This document shows, piece after piece, positions 52,453 to 57,198 of a stretch of 57,198 nt of DNA; position 1 is the first letter of the stretch, and each line of letters starts with the position of its first letter. This stretch comes from Acidobacteriota bacterium (GTDB taxonomy: Bacteria; Acidobacteriota; Terriglobia; Bryobacterales; Bryobacteraceae): NCBI GenBank assembly GCA_026393985.1, contig JAPKZB010000076.1, positions 1-57,198 of the forward strand. The letters run 5' to 3'. The notes beneath the pieces were generated by a model that had not been told where the DNA came from, made no database searches, and was given only the letters and a program-made list of their open reading frames with translations. The position numbers and the translations under genes are program-made.

Positions 52453-52671
52453 TTATCGGTCAGATCGCCCTTTACCGCGATCGTAAGGCCCAGCACTGTA
52501 AGGCACGGTGCCCCCGGTGTCTCCAGGCTGCCGGTAAAGCAGATTCGGGGCTTTCCCTTCCGTCTTGCGTTCGTCAGCTTGGTAATCAAACAACAAATCC
52601 AATCCGGACCACGGCCACCGGTTGTCCGCGACCAGGAGCAAACCCGGCGGAAACCCCGGGCACCTCAACAC
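52453..52671 (-). pseudogene. Possible gene remnant in a 445-bp gap
   Basis: The gap 52441-52885 has no convincing intact gene. The minus strand holds a 70-residue stretch with protein-like composition (LLLVADNRWPWSGLDLL, LLYRQPGDTGGTVPYSAG), but it has no ribosome site. The sequence upstream is Arg/Gly-rich low-complexity translation. It may be the tail of a decayed gene or chance. Confidence 0.25.
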
Positions 52672-52885
52672 GCCGCCACCGCCTCGCCCACCTCCGGGCC
52701 GCCCTTCCTCGCGCGAAGTGCCCGTGCGATCCGGCAGGAGCGCCCCCCAACCGCATCCTCATCACGCCCCGTTGCCGCCGCCTTGGGCGGAAAATCCCTC
52801 GGCCGCTCCGGCGCTCCGCCGGCGGGAACCTCCGCGGACGCACCACGTTTCGCCCTACCACCCCCGGCCCGTCGCTCGCCTCACC

Positions 52886-54331
52886 TCACTGCCGCCCCGC
52901 GCCCCCCTCCCCAAATAGCACCCGCGTCCGCGCCTCCAGGCTCGCCGCCAGCGCCTCCAGCAGCCGCATCCCCTCTCCCGCCGCCGCGTGCGTCTGCTCG
53001 GTCAGGTACCGCCCGGCCAGCCCCTCCTCCCCCGCCGCCAGCAGCACCCGCGCCGTCCGTTCAATCCCCGCCTGCGCCGCCACCTGCCGGCCGTCCCACG
53101 CCCGCAGCGCCGCGCTCACCTCGGGCCCAAACTGCTCCCGGTGCTCCTCCAGCAGATACAGCAGCCGCTTCACCGCCCAGTTCACATACCGCGTCCCCTC
53201 CACCGCCCGGTCCTCCGGGCTGATCATCTGCTTCTCCGCCTCCCCCGCCGTCAGGTAGCGATGCCGCCGGTACTCCGCCGGCACCGATTCGACCCCCATC
53301 CGCCACGGCACAAACATCGCCGCCGCCCCCGGCCCTGGCGCCACCCACAGCGTCCGCAGCGCCGCCGGTATCCCCGCCCGTAAATGCGCCACCTGCGCAT
53401 AGCCGGACGAGTCCTTCCCGGTCCGGTGCATCTGCTCCATCAGCACCTGCACATTCACCCGCGGCGCCGCCGCCCGCACCGCCGCCTCTACCTCACGCGC
53501 CTCCGGTCCCATCTGCTCGCTCGTCCGCGCCCGGCAGTAGACCGCAATCACGTGGAACGGCTTCCGCGCCGCCGGGTTGTACCATCCCTGCTCGGTAGCG
53601 AACGAAACAAAGTTCCGGGAAACCCGGTAGTCCGGATGGCCTGCCAGCTGCGCCGGCAGCTCCTGAATGTAGCCCATGTCCGTATTGCCCCGCCAGTTCA
53701 GCCAAACCTCGTTCGGCCCCAGCCGCCTGGCCGCCCACAGCCCCTTCCCCCCGGCGAAGGTGAGAAACACCCAGCCCTCCTCGGCATCGGCGAACAGGTG
53801 CGAATTCCCCCCGTAGCTGAAGTCGCCGTACCGCTCAACGAGGTCGATGGCGATCTCCACCGCCTCCCGCGCCGTCCTCGCCCGTTCAAGCACGATCCGC
53901 GCCACGTCACTGTAGTTGACGCCCTGCTGATCCTTCGGCGTCATCTCCACGAGCTCCCGGCGCGAGTTCAGCGCCACGTCCCGCACAGCCACGCCGTGCT
54001 CATTCATCCCGCCGTTGGTGATCGGCGCCGGGAAGCCCGCGAAGGCCGAGTAATCCATCGAGAGGTACCGATTGGTCTGCGCGGCCTGCGGGATCTCCCG
54101 CAGTTGCCCCGGCATCCGCGCCGCCCCGGTCCCGCCCACCGTAATCTTTGCCCCCGGCGGATGCTGCCGGCGCGGCGCGATCACCATCCAATGGCTCGAC
54201 GGTTCATCCCCATAGCCGGCAAGCAGCGCGCTGCCGTCCTCCGTCAGATTCTTGCCCACATAAACGGCAACGCTCCCCCGCGCCCCCGGCAGAAGAACCA
54301 GTGCGGCAAGCGCTATGCAAATCCAATTCAT
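52886..54331 (-). CDS. Peptidase C69-family (dipeptidase-like) Ntn hydrolase
   Basis: A 481-residue exported protein of the C69 family, Ntn hydrolases that cleave dipeptides. AGGAG about 9 nt before the ATG supports the start. After a signal peptide (about 1-19, LPGARG) the mature chain starts SVAVYVGKNLTEDGSALLAG, matching the family's ACxxxxVGKxATxDGS beginning, then PRRQHPPGAKITVG, ITNGGMNEHGVAVRDVALNS and YGDFSYGGNSHLFADAEEGW. In most members the first mature residue is the nucleophilic Cys; here the aligned position appears to be Ser20. It could be active with Ser, as other Ntn hydrolases are, or be inactive. The gene stands alone, preceded by a leader hairpin. Confidence 0.83.
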   Translation of the reverse strand: MNWICIALAALVLLPGARGSVAVYVGKNLTEDGSALLAGYGDEPSSHWMVIAPRRQHPPGAKITVGGTGAARMPGQLREIPQAAQTNRYLSMDYSAFAGFPAPITNGGMNEHGVAVRDVALNSRRELVEMTPKDQQGVNYSDVARIVLERARTAREAVEIAIDLVERYGDFSYGGNSHLFADAEEGWVFLTFAGGKGLWAARRLGPNEVWLNWRGNTDMGYIQELPAQLAGHPDYRVSRNFVSFATEQGWYNPAARKPFHVIAVYCRARTSEQMGPEAREVEAAVRAAAPRVNVQVLMEQMHRTGKDSSGYAQVAHLRAGIPAALRTLWVAPGPGAAAMFVPWRMGVESVPAEYRRHRYLTAGEAEKQMISPEDRAVEGTRYVNWAVKRLLYLLEEHREQFGPEVSAALRAWDGRQVAAQAGIERTARVLLAAGEEGLAGRYLTEQTHAAAGEGMRLLEALAASLEARTRVLFGEGGAGRQ

Positions 54332-54360
54332 GGTTGAGAACTCCTAAAGAGAGTCGAACG

Positions 54361-54386
54361 GGACCGGCGTCGCCCCCCGCCGGTCC
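54361..54386 (-). other. 9-bp stem hairpin upstream of the C69 peptidase
   Basis: GGACCGGCG and CGCCGGTCC pair perfectly around an 8-nt loop, about 15 bp upstream of the peptidase's ribosome site. It could be a leader structure or a terminator of the incoming HicA transcript. Between it and hicA (to 54594) nothing else was found. Confidence 0.35.
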
Positions 54387-54594
54387 TCGATCATTGTGAA
54401 CTTAACCTAACCCGCCCCCGCCCCGCCACCCACCCGGCTTTATCCTCGCTGCGATGCCGCCTCCCCCGTCTCCGCGACCCGCGCAAACAACTCCTCCGGC
54501 CCAACTGGTCTGCTTTCTCCGTGCCGGTCAGGAACCTTGAACTCCACGGCTCGCGGTTCAGGGGCCGTCGCCGATCAACATCGTCGAGCGGAGG

Positions 54595-54816
54595 CTACAG
54601 GAAATCCAGCAGATCTTTGCGCTCCATCGAGCGTTCGGCCAAAATCTTCCGCAACAAACCAAGGCCCAGCGTGCGGCTGCCCACGGGAACGACCGTGGCG
54701 CGGCCATCCCGATGCCGAAGGAAACAGTGACTGCCTCTGGTACGTTCGGCCACAAAACCTACACGTTCCCGGGCGCTGACCAGCTCTTTTCCCGTCGGCC
54801 GCGGGAGAGTGCTCAT
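54595..54816 (-). CDS. hicA: HicA-type mRNA interferase toxin
   Basis: A 73-residue toxin of the HicA family, a double-stranded-RNA-binding-fold RNase that cleaves mRNA. The start at 54816 opens MSTLPRPTGKELVSARERVGF. The catalytic His is in GSHCFLRH (about residue 31), where most members read GSHxxxxH, and TVVPVGSRTLGLGLLRKIL is the usual C-terminal strand and helix. It overlaps hicB by 4 bp (ATGA), so the toxin is translated after its antitoxin. Frames extending further upstream are antitoxin shadow. Confidence 0.85.
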   Translation of the reverse strand: MSTLPRPTGKELVSARERVGFVAERTRGSHCFLRHRDGRATVVPVGSRTLGLGLLRKILAERSMERKDLLDFL

Positions 54817-55028
54817 GCGGCGATGGTCACCCGTTGCATGCCGATGAATTCCAAGGGCGCGGGCGCCAGGCCCTGTGCCTCCAGACATAACGCAAGGGCC
54901 TCATGGATCTCCGCCATCAACTCATCGAGCGACGCGGCATCGGTGTGGCAGCCAGGCAATTGGGGAACCGAAGCCACGTACATGCCTTCTTCATCCCGCT
55001 CAATCACAACATCGAATTGATGCGCCAT
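54813..55028 (-). CDS. hicB: HicB-type antitoxin
   Basis: A 71-residue antitoxin of the HicB family with the partial RNase H-like fold: FDVVIERDEEGMYVASVPQLPGCHTDAASLDELMAEIHEALALCLE. This is the short form without a C-terminal DNA-binding domain, so it may not repress its own promoter by itself. An AGGA about 8 nt upstream favours ATG 55028 over the in-frame ATG at 55037. It precedes hicA with a 4-bp overlap. The pair sits beside a transposase fragment and terminase-like genes, a common location for such modules. Confidence 0.83.
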   Translation of the reverse strand: MAHQFDVVIERDEEGMYVASVPQLPGCHTDAASLDELMAEIHEALALCLEAQGLAPAPLEFIGMQRVTIAA

Positions 55029-55271
55029 GTTTTTCATCCTACTTCGTCCGGGCAGGGTTGTCCCAGTGACCCCGCGGATAATGGCCAAGTGTTGACGACA
55101 CCTTTCCGCTTGAACAGCGATTCGTGATCCGAAGACGAAATAACGCCGGATTCCCCCGAACGCCCGATTCCACGGAGCACGCGTTGCAGGATATGTTCTG
55201 CCTCGGTTGAAAGCGGAAAAATCCGCTAAAGCCGTACAGAAACCCGTCGAAGAACTTTGCAGAGCGAGACC

Positions 55272-55982
55272 GTGAACAAAGAAAAAAAGCATTGGACCCC
55301 GGAAGACAAACTGAGACTCCTCCGCCTCCATCTCATCGAAAAGCAGCCCGTATCAAAGATCTGCCAGGATGCCAACCTGTCGCCCCCCCAGTTCTACGCA
55401 TGGCAGCAACAGCTCTTCACCAACGGCAGCGTGGCGCTGGCCTCCAAACCCGCTCTCGACCACAAACACGAAGTTCCCGACCCCAACCAAACAAAGCAAC
55501 GTCTCGACGAACTGGAAGCCGCGCTCCGCCAGAAAGACGAGGTCATCGCCGCACTCCTCACCGAGCACATCGCCCTCAAAAAAAGAGTCTGGGGTCCGCT
55601 CCACGGTAGCTGGGTCCAGCCCGAAACGCGCGACCAGATCGTGGACTTCATCACCCACTGGGCCGAACGGACCCACCGCCCCATCGAAGCACTCCTCGCC
55701 GCCGCGGGCCTCGCCGTCGGCAAGTTCTACGACTGGCGCAAGCGCTACGGCGCCAAGAACCAGCACAACGGCCACATCCCCCGGAGTTTTTGGCTCGAAG
55801 AGGGCGAAAAGCAGCGCATCCTTGCTTTCCAGGAGCTGCACCCCGGCATCGGCTACCGGCGCCTCACCGAAATGATGGTGGCCGCCGATCTGATAACCGC
55901 CAGTCCCGCCAGTGTCTGGCGCGTCCTTGGCCAGGCCGGCCGTCTGCGCCAAAAAAGTGCGTCCTCCGCGCCCCCCGCCTAA
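55272..55982 (+). CDS. Truncated IS3-like transposase (helix-turn-helix part only)
   Basis: A 236-residue protein with an IS3-type OrfA helix-turn-helix (WTPEDKLRLLRLHLIEKQP, SKICQDANLSPPQFYAWQQQ, about 7-50), a coiled coil (about 75-110, RLDELEAALRQKDEVIAALL) and the OrfB-type HTH_21 region (about 165-215, GIGYRRLTEMMVAADL). It ends at SVWRVLGQAGRLRQK without the integrase (DDE) domain, so it is not an autonomous transposase. An A6G run at 55953-55959 lies just before the end, but the other frame continues only about 19 codons without DDE likeness. GTG 55272 is preceded by GAGCGAGA; a TTG start at 55257 is possible. The gap 55029-55271 shows no gene. Confidence 0.7.
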   Translation: MNKEKKHWTPEDKLRLLRLHLIEKQPVSKICQDANLSPPQFYAWQQQLFTNGSVALASKPALDHKHEVPDPNQTKQRLDELEAALRQKDEVIAALLTEHIALKKRVWGPLHGSWVQPETRDQIVDFITHWAERTHRPIEALLAAAGLAVGKFYDWRKRYGAKNQHNGHIPRSFWLEEGEKQRILAFQELHPGIGYRRLTEMMVAADLITASPASVWRVLGQAGRLRQKSASSAPPA

Positions 55983-56106
55983 GCTGTTCCCACACCGTTT
56001 CGATTTTTTTAACACCCCCTAACCCCATCAATCCAATTAACTTCTTCGTTCCGCCCCGCCGCCCGCGTCCGGAATGCGCTTGACCCGCATGCTACGTTTC
56101 TAAGCA

Positions 56107-56147
56107 AAGGCGTTCCTCTTTCCCAACCGGAAAGCGGGACGCCTTTT
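56107..56147 (+). terminator. Strong predicted intrinsic terminator
   Basis: AAGGCGT (56107-56113) pairs with ACGCCTT (56139-56145), and inside it CTTTCC pairs with GGAAAG around a CAACC loop. A TTTT run follows. It ends the transposase-side transcript before the next gene at 56189. Confidence 0.6.
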
Positions 56148-56151
56148 CCAT

Positions 56152-56181
56152 TGAAGCGCCAAGAAATGAAGCGCCAGGAAA
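56152..56181 (+). repeat. 15-bp tandem direct repeat ahead of a gene
   Basis: TGAAGCGCCAAGAAA is followed directly by TGAAGCGCCAGGAAA with one mismatch. The second copy creates the AGGAA ribosome site used by the ATG at 56189. It may be a regulatory iteron or a small duplication. Confidence 0.4.
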
Positions 56182-56188
56182 TTTCACC

Positions 56189-56968
56189 ATGCCAAGCAAA
56201 GAATTGACCGACGAACAGCGCCAGCGCCGCGCCGAAATCGCCCGGCAAAACGGAGCCAAAAGCAAAGGCCCTGTCACCGCCGAAGGCAAATACCGCAGCT
56301 CCATGAATGCCATCGCCACCGGCGAACACGTCGAACTCCACAAAGAAGATCTCCCGCCCTTCTTTTTTCTGCTGTCCACCGACGATCGGTCTGCCTATCT
56401 GCGTGCCTTCCAGGCGCAAATGCGCCATCTCAAACCACAATCCGAGTTCGAACAAGGCCTCGTCCGGCGCATGGCCATCGCCCTGTTTCAACATGACCGC
56501 CTCACGAGCTTCCAAGCCGAAGCCATGCAGCGCGAAGTCGATACCATCGTCCGCGAATTCCCGGCGCTCGGCCTGTCCGAACACTTCTTCCAGTCGCACA
56601 AACGAGCCACCCTCGAAAAAGAGGTCCAGCAGTTCGTCATCCGCGGCCAGCGCCATCACATGGCTACCTTCCGCGGTTTACACAAAACGCTGATCGACCT
56701 GCGCAAGCATACCCCCATCCAGCCGCCGGAGCCAGTCGATATCACCGCCGACTCCAAACAGATCAAACTCGAAGACCCGGATCCCGAAGTCACCCGGGAG
56801 GTCCTCGCCTTGGCCGACCGGGCCAAAAAGGAACCCAACTTCGAACTCCCTGGATACGTGCTGAACTTCTTGCAAGATAACGACTTAATGGAGCGTCTGG
56901 CCCCTGGTTACGATGCCGGCGACCTGCTCGAGCGCTTCGGTCGAACCCCGGTTCCCAAGGCGGCTTGA
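56189..56968 (+). CDS. Conserved protein of unknown function, terminase-associated
   Basis: A 259-residue soluble protein. Its N-terminus (RRAEIARQNGAKSKGPVTAE, then GKYRSSMNAIATG) matches a widespread but uncharacterised family in acidobacteria and planctomycetes whose members start with an 'N-G-KS-GP-T-GK-S-N' basic motif. The middle is helical (LRAFQAQMRHLKPQSEFEQGLVRRMAIALFQHDRL). The C-terminal part is acidic. The next gene, a terminase-like ATPase, begins 2 bp downstream, so the two are one unit; a small-terminase-like or adaptor role is conceivable but not shown. AGGAA about 6-8 nt upstream supports the start. Confidence 0.7.
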   Translation: MPSKELTDEQRQRRAEIARQNGAKSKGPVTAEGKYRSSMNAIATGEHVELHKEDLPPFFFLLSTDDRSAYLRAFQAQMRHLKPQSEFEQGLVRRMAIALFQHDRLTSFQAEAMQREVDTIVREFPALGLSEHFFQSHKRATLEKEVQQFVIRGQRHHMATFRGLHKTLIDLRKHTPIQPPEPVDITADSKQIKLEDPDPEVTREVLALADRAKKEPNFELPGYVLNFLQDNDLMERLAPGYDAGDLLERFGRTPVPKAA

Positions 56969-56970
56969 CC

Positions 56971-57198
56971 ATGGTGGAGCAACAAAATCAATGGCGGTCG
57001 ATCCCGCAAAAGCCGCCAGGGCAACCGGCGCTCAAAGAATCCAAGGCATCGCTCATACCGCCGGACGACCCCGTAGCCTGGGCCCGGCAAGCCCTCGGCT
57101 TCCACCCCGATCCCAAACAGGAATCCATCCTCCGCAGTAATGCCCTCCGGCTCATCCTGCTGTCCGCCCGCCAGGTCGGCAAAAGCACCATCGCGGCC
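56971..57198 (+). CDS. Terminase large-subunit-like ATPase, 5' part only
   Basis: The frame opens at ATG 56971, 2 bp after the previous stop, and is still open at the window edge (76 codons). The translation includes DDPVAWARQALGFHPDPKQE and ends LILLSARQVGKSTIAA. The motif SARQVGKST is a Walker A of the phage terminase large-subunit type, preceded by the usual 'P-x-Q' adenine-contact segment (DPKQESIL). Terminases package DNA into procapsids using an N-terminal ATPase and a C-terminal nuclease. Whether a nuclease domain or phage structural genes follow cannot be seen. It could belong to a prophage remnant or to a stand-alone element. Confidence 0.7.
   Translation, partial: MVEQQNQWRSIPQKPPGQPALKESKASLIPPDDPVAWARQALGFHPDPKQESILRSNALRLILLSARQVGKSTIAA

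Overview
The window looks like chromosomal DNA of a soil acidobacterium of the Bryobacterales/Solibacter type. The signs are high GC, four very large Oar-like TonB-dependent receptors with an N-terminal carboxypeptidase-regulatory domain, planctomycete/acidobacteria-type DUF1549/DUF1553, DUF1501, DUF1552 and DUF1592 proteins, sulfatases, a PEP-CTERM protein, and many exported proteins with short Ala/Leu-rich or Tat-type signals. The taxon is inferred from gene content only. I saw no rRNA, tRNA or CRISPR array.

Layout. 0.1-3.3 kb: a polysaccharide pyruvyl transferase faces a GntR regulator plus D-2-hydroxyacid dehydrogenase pair. 3.4-9.3 kb: a tight three-gene unit (DUF1549/DUF1553 cytochrome-like protein, DUF1501 Tat protein, PPC-domain protein). 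9.3-11.9 kb: a sulfatase and a glutathione-independent formaldehyde dehydrogenase, separated by a terminator. 12.1-15.7 kb: a stand-alone receptor. 26.4 down to 16.0 kb (minus strand): a six-gene apparent operon of receptor, MFS, N,N-dimethylformamidase-like enzyme, CocE/S15 hydrolase, creatininase-family amidohydrolase and MFS. This reads as uptake and stepwise hydrolysis of an unknown amide or ester substrate. 26.5-31.8 kb: a divergent receptor followed by a SoxC/SoxD-type sulfite dehydrogenase pair. 32.7-38.5 kb: DUF1552, DUF1592 multi-domain protein, acetyl xylan esterase-like enzyme and cytochrome P460. 39.0-39.6 kb: a decayed toxin-antitoxin pair. 39.7-40.7 kb: a di-haem cytochrome c interrupted by a C21 tract. 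40.7-45.6 kb: a PEP-CTERM protein and a receptor-phytase operon. 45.8-49.0 kb: a frameshifted PLP decarboxylase and a sulfatase. 49.0-50.0 kb: a decayed gene. 50.0-54.3 kb: a methyltransferase, a large unknown protein and a C69-type peptidase. 54.6 kb to the end: a mobile-looking zone with HicBA, a truncated IS3-like transposase, a protein of unknown role and the start of a terminase-like ATPase cut by the window edge.

Two global features stand out. Several genes have a TANNNT box 6-7 nt before the ATG and no Shine-Dalgarno, which suggests leaderless transcripts. The third codon position also changes with strand and place: G-ending on the plus strand at the left edge, almost pure C-ending on the plus strand from about 26 to 38 kb. 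That skew creates antisense open frames of more than 1000 codons which are not genes.

The best candidates for something undescribed are the six-gene amide/ester cluster, the terminase-like pair at the right edge, the poly-C interrupted cytochrome, and the histidine-rich unknown protein at 51.1 kb.
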